36,927 bases of DNA from Symbiodinium natans. Lineage: Eukaryota; Sar; Dinophyceae; Suessiales; Symbiodiniaceae. The position numbers and the translations under genes were made by a program. A model generated the notes under the pieces. That model made no database searches. It was not told where the DNA came from and saw only the letters and a program-made list of their open reading frames with translations. The stretch covers positions 1-36,927 of the forward strand of contig CAJNDS010001071.1 in assembly GCA_905221605.1 (NCBI GenBank), given 5' to 3'. This document shows positions 11,146 to 21,600 of the stretch, piece by piece (positions within the stretch are counted from its first letter, which is position 1; each line of letters starts with the position of its first letter).

Positions 11146-14100
11146 ATGTTGCAACGCCGCAGCCGTTCTATGCTTTCAGTATCTTTCAGTGTTTTAAGAG
11201 TTTATATCCTCCTTGCTTGTTTCCGGTTCGCAATGGAGCCGGCGGATGGCCCGATCCCTTCTTCCATGGGCCGCCACACATGGGACTTGCGCCCCTCGCC
11301 GACGTCGCAGAGCTTGCAGAGCGCGCAGAGCTCGCGGAGCGCGCAGAGCGCGCAGAGCTCAGCTCAGGAAGCTCAGCAGATTGTGAACTTGACGGAGCTG
11401 CTCGTAAGCAGAATCTCCGACTTCGAGGCGGCCCGGCCGAATATCCTGCGAGCCGTGCCGTGCTGCGAGGTGCTGCGAAGTCTTGGAGGGGCGCTGCGAG
11501 GGATCCGACCGAGAAGGAATCCGAGTTTCACCACCGCAACGATCATGGAGTTCTGGTCCCACTCTTGGCATGGAGGAGTTTGGATCAAGGTTCTCACAAT
11601 GTTCATGCTAAAAAATGGGCCCATGGCAGTTTGCTTCGGGTGGCTTGGGGCTTTGCTGATGGCAGCTCTCTTTGCGACAGGCATGTTGCCGAGCTATGAG
11701 CGTGTACCCTTCTTGCAGACGGGAGCAAGGATGTACCCGTTCGGGCCCTGGTCGTTGTGCACTGCGACCTTGGTTGCCACCTTTACCCTGAGATGCTGGA
11801 GACGGAAGACCTCGGTCTTCCTTGACGTTCTCTGTATTGATCAGGACGATGCACGACTGAAGACCGAAGCACTCCTCAGCATAGGGGCATTTCTCAAGAA
11901 GTCTCAGTCCCTCCATGTTTTCTGGGACGAGACGTGGGTACGACGCCTCTGGTGCGTGTTTCTGGACCGTAGTTGCAAGTCAAGTTTTGACGTTAGCGCG
12001 CTTTCTGATGCTGTACGTATCTTCATCTAAACGTATCATGAATCTTGGAGTGTCATTCACGGCTTGCCAAGAACAGTCAAGGTTTGAGCTCGCAGCTTTC
12101 ATTAAGAGCCATGGAAAAGAGGACGTGGCTGCGAACTTGGTCATCAGGCCAACTCTCCTCGGGACTTGCTCGGTCTCCATTTTTGGCGGTTGCTTTGTGA
12201 CATCGCTGGCTTTCCTCTGCGTCCCTTTCGACGACTTTGAGCTGGGATATGTGCTTTTTGCCGTGGGTGCATTCCTGGGATCATACTACGCCATTTCGTC
12301 GATGCGGCGTTTCTATGCATCCGTTGAGATTTTGCTGCAGCAGCTCGCGGGCTTCCGTCTGGAGCAAGCCTTATCGCACTGCTGTACGACAGGCCACAGG
12401 AACAGTGATGGAGAGGTGGTTATGTGCGACCGTGAGATCATCCAACTCTGCATAAGCAAATGGTTTGGATCCGTGGAGCAGTTTGAAGCGTCGGTCAGAT
12501 CCGACCTGTCGGGAGCTCTTTCTGATCAGCTCGGGAACGGCTCGTTTTCATACCTTTGGCTGATTCTTGTGACCAGCCCTATTCAATGGTCGCATCTGGA
12601 TATGGTCGCAGCCAGACTGAGTGCGGACGACTGGTCGGGGGCTGCTGTGACGGCGACAATCAACTTGACCTACGCCTGCTGGGCCTTTCCCTCGATTTGC
12701 CGGTTTGCAATGCTCCTTGCCTGTCGGGCCCGGCATCCTTGTTCGGGCTTTGTCGCTGATCAGCTCAAGACCCTGATGGTGTTTTCCTTGTGTGTCCCGA
12801 TTTCGCTCGTTTTCACCACTCTGCTGCCTGGCCGCAGTAATGCAGACATGCTTTCGTGATGTTTGCATCTGGAGCGAGTGTAGTGTTGTTTTTCCCGAAA
12901 GCATCGCGAAGGGTTCTTCCGTGCGGAGCCCTCTGACCCAACAACATAGAGTGAAGTGCATAGAGTGAAGTGCATAGAGTGAAGTGCATAGAGTGAAGTG
13001 CATAGAGTTAAGTGCATAGAGTGAAGTGCATAGAGTGAAGTTCATAGAGTGAATTGCATAGTGTGAATTGCATAGAGTGAAGTGCATAGAGTGAAGTGCA
13101 TAGAGTGAATTGCATAGAGTGAAGTAGAAGTTAATAGAAATTACGAGATTTACGTAGAATTTAGTAGACCGAATTCGTACCCAGTCCTAGATTTCTAAAT
13201 TAAAATTAATCTTTCTAAGGTGGCGGGCTGGGTTGACATCGCCAATCGGGATTGCAACCCTCTGCGGGTTTCGGCGTGGTCGCGGTGCTAAAACCGTCGT
13301 GTTTTTACGTTTCTTGATTTGCGCGGACAACCCTCTGCGGGTTTCCGCGTGGTCGCGGTGCTAAAACCGTCGTTTTTTTACGTTTCTTTAGGTCCGCGGA
13401 CAACCCTCTGCGGGTAATCGCCGGGTCGCGGTGCGAAAACCGTCGGTTTTGGTACTTTTTTCCGTGGCCGCAGACAACCCTCTGCGGGTTTCGGCGTTGG
13501 CGCGGTGCCAAAACCGTCGTGTTTTTGCGTTTTGTGACATACAAAAGTAACCCCTCTGCGGGTTTCGGCGTTGGCGCGGTGCCAAAACCGTCGTGTTTTT
13601 GCGTTTCTTGACATGCAAACGTAACCCCTCTGCGGGTTTTCGCGTGGTCGCGGTGCGAAAACCGTAGTGTTTTGCGTTTTTTTTGTCGACTTGTGTAGTA
13701 CAGACGTAGTACGCCGGGGACTTCCGTGGCTGGAAAATCGACTTTTGTAGTACAAACGTAGTACGCCGCGGACACGCGGAGCTTCCGTGGCTGGAAAGTC
13801 GACTTTGGTAGTACAAACGTAGTACGCCGCGGACACGCGGAGCTTCCGTGGCTGGAAAGTCGACTTTTGTAGTACAGACGTATAGTACGCCGGGGACACC
13901 CGGAGCTTCCGTGGCTGGAAAGTCGACTTTTGTAGTACAAACGTAGTACGCCGCGGACACGCGGAGCTTCCGTGGCTGGAAAGTCGACTTTTTGTAGTAC
14001 AAACGTAGTACGCCGCGGACACGCGGAGCTTCCGTGGCTGGAAAGTCGACTTTTGTAGTACAGACGTATAGTGCGCCGGGGACACCCGGAGCTTCCGTGG

Positions 14101-17100
14101 CTGGAAAGTCGACTTTTTGTAGTACAAACGCAGTACGCCGCGGACACGCGGAGCTTCCGTGGCTGGAAAGTCGACTTTTTGTAGTACAGACGTGCAGTAC
14201 ACCCGGAGCTTCCGTGGCTGGAAAGTCGACTTTTGTAGTACAAACGTAGTACGCCGCGGACACGCAGAGCTTCCGTGGCTGGAAAATCGACTTTTGTAGT
14301 ACAAACGTAGTACGCCGGGGACATCCGGAGCTTCCGTGGCTGGAAAGTCGACTTTTCTAGTTCCCGAAAGCATCGCGAAGGGTTCTTCCGCGCGGAGCCC
14401 CCTGACACAACAACATAGACTGAAGTGCATAGAGTGAAGTGCATAGAGTGAAGTGCATAGAGTGAAGTGCATAGAGTGAAGTGCATAGAGTGAAGTGCAT
14501 AGAGTGAAGTGCATAGAGTGAAGTGCATAGAGTGAAGTGCATAGAGTGAAGTGCATAGAGTGAAGTGCATAGAGTGAAGTGCATAGAGTGAAGTGCATAG
14601 AGTGAAGTGCATAGAGTGAATTGCATAGAGTGAATTGCATAGAGTGAGTATAAAGTAATAGAAATTACGAGATTTACGTAGAATTTAGTAGACCTTCGTA
14701 CCCAGTCCTAGATTTCTAAATTAAAATTACTCTTTCTAAGGCGGCGGGCTGGGTTGACATCGCCAATCGGGATTGCAACCCTCTGCGGGTTTCGGCGTGG
14801 TCGCGGTGCTAAAACCGTCGTTTTTTTACGTTTCTTGTTTGCGCGGACAACCCTCTGCGGGTTTCGGCGTGGTCGCGGTGCTAAAACCGTCGTTTTTTTA
14901 CGTTTCTTTGTGTCCGCGGACAACCCTCTGCGGGTTTCGGCGTGGTCGCGGTGCTAAAACCGTCGTTTTTTTACGTTTCTTTAGGTCCGCGGACAACCCT
15001 CTGCGGGTAATCGCCGGGTCGCGGTGCTAAAACCGTCGTTTTTGGTACTTTTTTCCGTGGCCGCAGACAACCCTCTGCGGGTTTCGGCGTTGGCGCGGTG
15101 CCAAAACCGTCGTGTTTTTGCGTTTTGTGACATACAAACGTAACCCCTCTGCGGGTTTCGGCGTTGGCGCGGTGCCAAAACCGTCGTGTTTTTGCGTTTC
15201 TTGACATGCAAACGTAACCCCTCTGCGGGTTTTCGCGTGGTCGCGGTGCTAAAACCGTAGTGTTTTTGCGTTTTTTGCATCTGTTTTTCGACTTGTGTAG
15301 TACAGACGTAGTACGCCGTGGACTTCCGTGGCTGGAAAATCGAGTTTTGTAGTACAAATGTAGTACGCAGGGGACGCCCGGAGCTTCCGTGGCTGGAAAG
15401 TCGATTTTTGTAGTACAAACGTAGTACGCCGCGGACACGCGGAGCTTCCGTAGCTGGAATGTCGACTTTTGTAGTACAGACGTATAGTACGCCGGGGACG
15501 CCCGGAGCTTCGTGGCTGGAAAGTCGACCTTTGTAGCGCAAACGTAGTACGCCGCGCACGCGCGGAGCTTCCGTGGCTGGAAAGTCGACTTTTGTAGTAC
15601 AGACGTATAGTACGCCGGGGACGCCCGGAGCTTCCGTGGCTGGAAAGTCGACTTTTTGTAGTACTCACGTAGTACGCCGCGCACACGCGGAGCTTCCGTG
15701 GCTGGAAAGTCGACTTTTTGTAGTACAGACGTATAGTACGCCGCGGACGCCCTGGGCGTCTGAAAACACCGCAAATAGCATGGTAACGGACATCTGGCCG
15801 CTTGAAAACACCGCAAATAGCACGGTAACGGACATCTGGCCGCTTGAAAACACCGCAAATAGCATGGTAACGGACATCTGGCCGCTTGAAAACACCGCAA
15901 ATAGCATGGTAACGGACATCTGGGCGCATGAAAACGCCGCAAATAGCATGGTAACGGACATCTGGGCGCTTGAAAACACTGCAAGTTTAATGAAAACACC
16001 GCCAATAGCATGGTAACGGACATCTGGGCGCATGAAATCGCCGCAAATAGCATGGTAACGGACATCTGGGCGCTTGAAAACACTGCAAATAGCATGGTAA
16101 CGGACATCTGGGCGCTTGAAAACGCCGCAAATAGCGTGGTAACGGACATCTGGGCGCATGAAATCGCCGCAAATAGCATGGTAACGGACATCTGGGCGCT
16201 TGAAAACACTGCAAATAGCATGGTACGGACATCTGGGCGCTTGAAAACACCGCAAATAGCATGGAAGCGGAATTCCGGACATACTTGAAAACCTCGCAAA
16301 TAGCATTCCCGCCGCGGACACCCGGAGCTTGCGTGTCGCAAAAAACCATCGCAAATATCGCGGGACTCGAATTCCTCGAAACCCTTGCAAATGTCGTGGG
16401 ACTCGAATTCCGGGGCCTCCAAAACCTCGCAAATATCGTGGGACTCGAATTCCTCGAAAACCTCGCAAATATCATGGGACTCGACTTCCGGGGCCTCGAC
16501 AACCTCGTAAATATCGTGGTTCCAAAACCATCGCAAATACCATGGTCCCCGAATTCGCTGTTTCCAAAGCATCGCAAATACCATGGTCCCCGAATTCGCT
16601 GGTTCCAAAACCATCGCAAAAACCATGGTCCCCGAATTCGCTGGTTCCAAAAACCATCGCGAAAACCATGGTCCCCGAATTCGCTGGTTCCAAGCATCGC
16701 AAGTATACCATGGTCCCCGAATTCGCTGGTTCCAAAACCATCGCAAATCAGACAAGTGCAGTGTACAAGTGACTATGCAACCATGTAAGTGCATACATTT
16801 GTCCAAGTGCACACACTTCGGCTGCAAAGAGTCAACTGCATGGAGTCAACGCACGGCAAATCGATGCTTTCGGGCCATCCCTCTTCTAGTTGTCTCGTTC
16901 TCTTTCTGACCTGTCGTGACCCGTTGCGCAGACATGCTCTAAGCCTTAGTGACTAAGCCCTATTGCTTAGGCAGACATTGCTGAACCGAAATTTGGAGCC
17001 GCAACTGGGAGCCTTGGTCTTCGCCTTCCTCTCCCTGATCGTTGCGTCCCTCCTTTGGAGGTACTCGCCCCGCCAGGTACTGGCTCAGGTCAGGCCTGTT

Positions 17101-17260
17101 GAAGCGAACTTGGCTTGATACATCCGACATAAAACATCCCTAAACCAATACGTGAACCCCTGAATCTTGCAGCTCTGAGCGGTTTGGCACGAAGCTGCGA
17201 AATATTCTCGATCCAGCTGGACGCCCTATCACGGGCTGCGCCGGTTCCTGCAGTGACTGA
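11146..17260 (+). CDS. Multi-pass membrane protein, TIR-like motifs
   Basis: Four exons (11146-11957, 12082-12855, 16971-17060, 17173-17260) join in phase to 587 codons plus stop. All three introns are GT-AG: 124, 4115 and 112 nt. The key motifs are EFWSHSWHGGVW near residue 135, FLDVLCIDQ at 225-233, then RRLWCVFELAAF split by intron 1 after two bases of V271. These recur in a large dinoflagellate family and resemble the S-H-S-W, L-D-x-x-C-I-D-Q and R-L-W-C-x-x-E blocks of TIR-like domains; the fold is inference. About eight hydrophobic segments are seen, for example near 151-180, 202-217, 300-319 and 325-344, with the last in exon 3 (LGALVFAFLSLIVASLLW). Residues 54-78 are a Ser/Ala/Gln repeat. 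The TGA two codons upstream fixes the start unless a 5' exon exists. If intron 2 is not removed, the protein stops at 12859 after 529 residues. Confidence 0.75.
11306..11385 (+). repeat. In-frame GCAGAGC-type coding repeat
   Basis: Short GCAGAGCTC / GCAGAGCGC steps encode the Ser-Ala-Gln tract SAQSSRSAQSAQSSAQ near residues 59-74 of the membrane protein. It is likely a slippage-prone disordered linker. Confidence 0.75.
12945..13126. repeat. 14-bp satellite array, copy 1
   Basis: About 13 copies of ATAGAGTGAAGTGC with a few AGTT and AATT variants. Because 14 is not divisible by three, every 42 nt (three units) gives a 14-residue protein-like repeat on the minus strand. Confidence 0.9.
13255..13684. 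repeat. 72-bp array, copy 1
   Basis: Six units of about 72 bp, each beginning near ACCCTCTGCGGGTTTCGGCG and containing GGTGCTAAAACCGTCGT and a T-run ending in ACGTTTCTT. Confidence 0.85.
13685..14356. repeat. 61-bp array, copy 1
   Basis: About eleven units of 58-63 bp containing GTAGTACAAACGTAGTAC, a CGCGGACACGCGG-type segment and CTTCCGTGGCTGGAAAGTCG. Each unit has an internal direct repeat of GTAGTAC. The minus strand of the unit lacks stop codons in all three frames. Confidence 0.9.
14414..14646. repeat. 14-bp satellite array, copy 2
   Basis: Sixteen to seventeen nearly identical ATAGAGTGAAGTGC units, more homogeneous than the first array. Confidence 0.9.
14776..15288. repeat. 72-bp array, copy 2
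   Basis: Seven units of the ACCCTCTGCGGG type in the same order of variants as copy 1, with one extra unit near the start. Confidence 0.85.
15293..15755. repeat. 61-bp array, copy 2
   Basis: Seven to eight units of the GTAGTAC-containing repeat, more diverged than in copy 1. Confidence 0.85.
15756..16300. repeat. 42-bp satellite array
   Basis: Twelve to thirteen units built on GAAAACACCGCAAATAGC, ATGGTAACGGACATCTGG and GCGCTT. The 42-bp length keeps the frame, so both strands give 14-residue periodic translations. Confidence 0.88.
16301..16745. repeat. 36-41-bp EcoRI-bearing array
   Basis: Related units: first a 36-bp form with GGGACTCGAATTCC and CTCGCAAATATC, then a 41-bp form with CATCGCAAATACCATGG and TCCCCGAATTCGCTGG. 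The shared core CGCAAATA plus CATGG links them to the preceding 42-bp array. Confidence 0.85.
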
Positions 17261-18598
17261 GCTGTTACTTTACTTTCGTCGTACCATCACGACAAGAGCT
17301 CGAGGGAAAACAAAGGCAGAGCTAGCGGGCTTGGAGGTTTGCTGCCGAGACATCTGCACAACATTGCCGGTGGCTCAGGACCATGAGCTTTCGAGTGCAA
17401 GCTGCTGTTTTCGCCATCATTGCTTCGGAGGCAGGTGTAGCAGCTGTTGTCGTGACATTCAGGTCTGTGATGCTGATGTTTGGTACTTAATGCTCCTGTT
17501 GCTCTCGTGCGTCCTTTGTTTGCCAGACCTTTGCAGGCCATCGCGGGCAGCTGCCGGGATGAGACTTGCGCAGTCAAGGACCGTTGGAAGAGATGATGCA
17601 GAGGTCCTTCAAGTCCGCTAGCTTTGCTCCCAAAGCCTCAGCGATCTGAAGGACCGGAGTCTCATCCAGAAGCAAGCTCTATCCGCCACGCACCTTGGCC
17701 TACAGTTCTGGTGCTGTGCACCAGGTCCATTAGGGATCGTCGCCCCACAAGCAGATGCACTGCGTGGATCATCGCGGTGGCAACCCCACCCCCAAACCAA
17801 AAGAAGAACACTAAACACTGCTCCCAACTTACAGGAACCCCAAGGGAAGTAGCAGGGAGGGGCACGAAAGGGACCGACCCACGCCAGGAAACCCCAACCC
17901 AACCCTTGAAGCCCTCACAAAGAACCCTCGCACGGGCAGCAGTACACTTTTCGATTTTGCATCTCATGCTTGAGCCATTCCGGCCCGGTTTGCTGCAATT
18001 CACAACGATCAGCACGTCGCTGCTGCTAACACCATGTCCAATTGCTGTTCACACGGAGCTGCTTAACTCCTCAAAGTTCCTACGCTTGGGGTGCTGTCGG
18101 GCTGGAGCATGGTTTGACGGGCGCGTGCCCGAACAGCTTGGCACCAAGCATCAAGACTTCGAGCCCCCCCTTGGCCTTGACAGCTCAAACCCTCAAGTCT
18201 TGAAGAGCCAGGCATCGGAGCCTCAGCAAGCCCTGCTCTTTCTCACAAAGGTGCTTGGTAGCCTTGAAACCACCCGCGGAATTCTTGGAGTCCAAACCAT
18301 CCAAACCCCAGTGAGGCAGAAGGTGGAGTCGCTGGCGGAAGTGGATCGGCCTCCCCGCATCTTCCGCCCCTTGACCCTGAGAGAAGAAGGGGGGGCCAGA
18401 CCTTGAAGCGCTTGAAGGCTTACGTGGTTTGAGAGGGTTTTCGGTTCAGGACCCTGATTTGAGGCAACTTGTGGGGCCCGGGATCCCTAGATCGAACAAC
18501 TGACAAATTCCCGGGAATATCCCAGTTACACGTCCAAGGTGCAGTATGCTGCAGAACCCCCTTTCCACCCCAGAACCGGCAGTGCAGACCCTGCCCAG
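17261..18598. other. Intergenic or 5' part of channel gene
   Basis: No gene recognised with confidence. The stretch 18322-18400 (KVESLAEVDRPPRIFRPL in one frame) has coding-like composition and could be an early exon of the downstream channel gene. Confidence 0.4.
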
Positions 18599-18633
18599 GA
18601 ACACCAGTGAACATGTCTGGCTTGCTCGGAAGG
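18599..18633 (+). CDS. Channel gene exon: EHVWLARK
   Basis: The acceptor CTGCCCAG is followed by a frame reading NTSEHVWLARK, ending in phase 1 before GTACAC. It joins in phase to the next exon across a 96-nt intron made almost entirely of telomere-like repeat. Confidence 0.5.
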
Positions 18634-21600
18634 GTACACTGTGGTAGCCCTAAGCCCTAAGCCCTAAGCCCTAAGCCCTAAGCCCTAAGCCCTAAGCCCT
18701 AAGCCCTAATTAAACCCTAAACCCTGCAGGAAACATCATCCCTGAGCCGGCCGAGCCTTCCGAGACAGCTGTATCCTCTGACACCTCCATCTGCGAGCAG
18801 AACATCTTTGCGCGCAAGGAGCCCAAAGTGAGTTAAGGGTCTAGGGTTTAGGGTTGAGGGGAAAAACTAGACTTCGCAGTTGCTGAGTTAGGTTTACTGA
18901 AGCAGTGTAGTACTGTGTAGCTCTCCGAAGCCAAGCACCCTCGTGGGAGTAATTTTCCGAGCCAGTCTTTGAAAAGCCGTTGCCGTGGACAGGACCTCTG
19001 CCCATCTCAATGCCCGTTTGCTGCTGAGATGGAGAGCAAGTTTTGCCACTTCAGGCCGGGCGGAGCCAGCGATTATAAACACCCGGAGCCAGTTCAAAGC
19101 ACGCGATGTGAGCAATGTATAGGTCGCTGAGCCAGAGTATCGGGGGTGCTCTGACTGTTTGCCGAGAGCCCATAGCCCGCTGGAGCAGGTGCGTGCAGAA
19201 AAATCAGTGCGGAGACCCGAGCACTGGCACGCTGCGCAATGCCAGTATTCCAGATGAGACCCCAGCCGGCATTTGAACCGCAGCTTGTGCTGGTGGTTTG
19301 TTAGCGAGTGCTGAGCTGCCCTTATTGGAGGGGACTTGTGCAGGACGCTGGCCTCGTCATTGTTCTAGTTACTGCTTGCATCGCCCCGAAAGACCAGCGT
19401 GAGCGCGAACTCAAAATCCTTTAAGTCATGTAGCGGCCCTGTGTGGTTCAAGGAAGCTGCACCTCTGCCGCCATTGCCAAGTGGAGGCACATCTCCCGCA
19501 GAGTTTGAGGGCTTCGTCCGCAAGTATCGCGCAACACACCATCCCCTGACCCAGGCAACCCCAGGACCCCTAAACCTCCCGAGAGCCCTGCGCAGCTTAA
19601 GGGGTTCTTGCCAGCGCGTTCTGCAGAGGCCTGCAAGACCTGTAAAGCCGGGCCACCTGGAGCTTCGGGCAAGGACGGGTTTCGGGGGGAGGGGGGGGGG
19701 GGGCATGGGGAGCATGGGGAGCGCATTGAGGAGATTTGAAGGCTCTGAGAACCTGAGCCCTTCTTCTGTTCGCAGGACCTGGAGCGCTGTGTCCAGTGTT
19801 GATGCCTCAGAAGCCAGCAAGAGCAGCACAAGAACTGCAATAGAAATCAGACCTCAAAAAGGAGCTCAACAGCCGAACCCTTGAATCCCGCACCCACAGT
19901 CTGCAGCTATTCAAACTATACGCGCCCAGCCCTGAACGGCCCCCCCGCCCGAGCAGATCTGAGCAGAGGCTTTCCGGGCTACACGCTCACGGCGGAGGGC
20001 GAGTGCGAGATGAAGGGTGAGGCCCCTCAAACCCCTCAATACCCTTTTTTTTGAGCCAAACCCGCACCGGAACAGGGCGTCTTCGCCGCGATCGCGGCCG
20101 TGGGCCTGGGGCTTAGGGAGGGTGCTTGGTCACCAGGATCTGGGCTCAGGCGGTGGTCATCATGATGCGGCCAGATTTGCAGCACCCAAGTCCGAAGACC
20201 CACAACCTGACAGCCCTCGAATCATCTCGAATCCTAATCGTCCCAACCTTGTTGCTTTGTTATCAACGTGAGCTTAGCTGCAAAGACCGCACGGGCTTCG
20301 CCTAACCCCTTTGGCACCTTGGCCCTCAGGTGCAGTGGTCGCTGTGGTTGTGGTGCTCTGGTACCTGAGCGTCGTCTTCCGCCCCTGCATCAACCAGGTT
20401 CCTGACCCACCAACAATCCCCGAAGTTGCCCGAAGCTTCTCGAGCCTCCTTTTGCCCCCCCAAACCCACACCCAAGGCCACACCCGTCTGTTCTGAAAGG
20501 CTGGCATCGATGAGGGCTGCGAGGGCCAGGAGAGATCGATGATCCTCCAACCCTACCAGCCAGGCCGGAGGAACTGTGGAGGGGACACGGGTCAACAGAA
20601 CATCTGAAAGGATCAAGACACAAGTCAGACGGGGATCAGTGAACAACAGAATTGGGATCTTCTTTTTAAGACCGAGAACTTTGGCCAGGCAACGTCAAAG
20701 CAACCAAGCCATGTTTTTGAAAAAAAACCCTCGCTTGACAAGCAAGCCTTCACAAACCAAGCCGAAATCAAGCCACGTTGTGACGGTGAACGTGCCCCAA
20801 GGATCCGAACACTGCATGAACAAGCCTAAAGATACTAAGCCTCCTGAGCTTCTTGTGCTCCAAACGCGCCAAAAGAAAGGCACAGAGTCGGAGCCCTACC
20901 CGATGAACACGAACCTGCTCACTACGAACATTGCCGGGGCGGGCACGATGCTCGGCCCTGTTGGCTGAGAGGATGAAGAGGCTCTGGAACTAACACGCAG
21001 CCCGAAAAAGGATACTTAGCCCCCTTTAGTCGTTGAGTAGATAGTCGCCCTATGCCACCAAACCAGACTCTGAGCCGTAGCTCCACCCAGGATGCTCTTC
21101 TTCCGCTTCCAGTTCGCCCTGCTCTCCGGTTGGCAGAGGGCTTCAGGAATTCAGGTGGTTGGGTGCAAAGGGCCTTTGCGGCCTTAGTCAGCCTGAGTCG
21201 TGCGGCAAGCAGAAGGCAATACTTGACTCGTCTGCCGGGTGCATCAAGATCGGGTGGTTGGGACATGGCGTGCACTACAGAGGTTTGGCCTTTGAGGCCT
21301 TGAAACCTTTGAAGGGCAGCATGCCATCCAAGGTTGTTCTGGGCGTTGACCCTGCTGGCGGTATGGCTGGGCTTCTGTTTCCTGGTCAGCCAAGACCTCC
21401 TTATACTCGGAAGCTTGGCAACTTTTCAAGAAACCCGTTTCGTAGGCTTCCGGCGTGTTAGGCCGTGTCGCGTCAGCCGTGAGCCGCGAAGTCTGGCGTT
21501 CGACACTGTCACTCTTCAGACTGCAGCCCCAGGAAATCGCGAAGCCAAGTCGCCGCAGGTGCTCTGTGCCGTGGTGAGGTGGGGTCGCGAGAGGCCCGCA

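Larger units (their letters stand above)
12892..15755. repeat. Higher-order satellite, two tandem copies
   Basis: Two successive copies (12892-14360 and 14361-15755) share the same modules in the same order: a 45-nt leader starting TTCCCGAAAGCATCGCGAAG, a 14-bp array, an AT-rich linker with AATAGAAATTACGAG, a roughly 72-bp array and a roughly 61-bp array. Internal copy numbers differ between the two. Confidence 0.85.
12856..16970 (+). other. 4.1-kb satellite-filled intron
   Basis: The donor is CTTTC/GTGATG and the acceptor TTGCTTAG/GCAGAC. Splicing restores one frame: exon 2 ends DMLS with two bases of the serine codon, and exon 3 supplies the third base and then QTLLNRNLEPQLG with a membrane helix. 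Almost the whole intron is tandem repeats. The other two introns of the gene are 124 and 112 nt. Confidence 0.6.

Noticed and set aside
13685-14356. CRISPR-like array
   Set aside because: Repeats are contiguous with no unique spacers, and the setting is an intron of a eukaryotic gene.
13305-14640. 420-435-codon minus-strand frames
   Set aside because: Two overlapping frames are equally open because the repeat has no minus-strand stops; not evidence of a gene.
14971-16827. 618-codon minus-strand frame
   Set aside because: It runs across five unrelated satellite arrays and its translation only mirrors their periods; no domain or codon bias independent of the repeats.
18647-18726. True chromosome end
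   Set aside because: The telomere-like arrays are short, degenerate, found in both orientations and flanked by exons, so they are interstitial.
20049-20060. Minus-strand TTTGGCTCAA resembling the end of the spliced leader
   Set aside because: Only ten bases match, the 5' half of the leader is absent, and no minus-strand gene follows; it lies in an intron of the channel gene.
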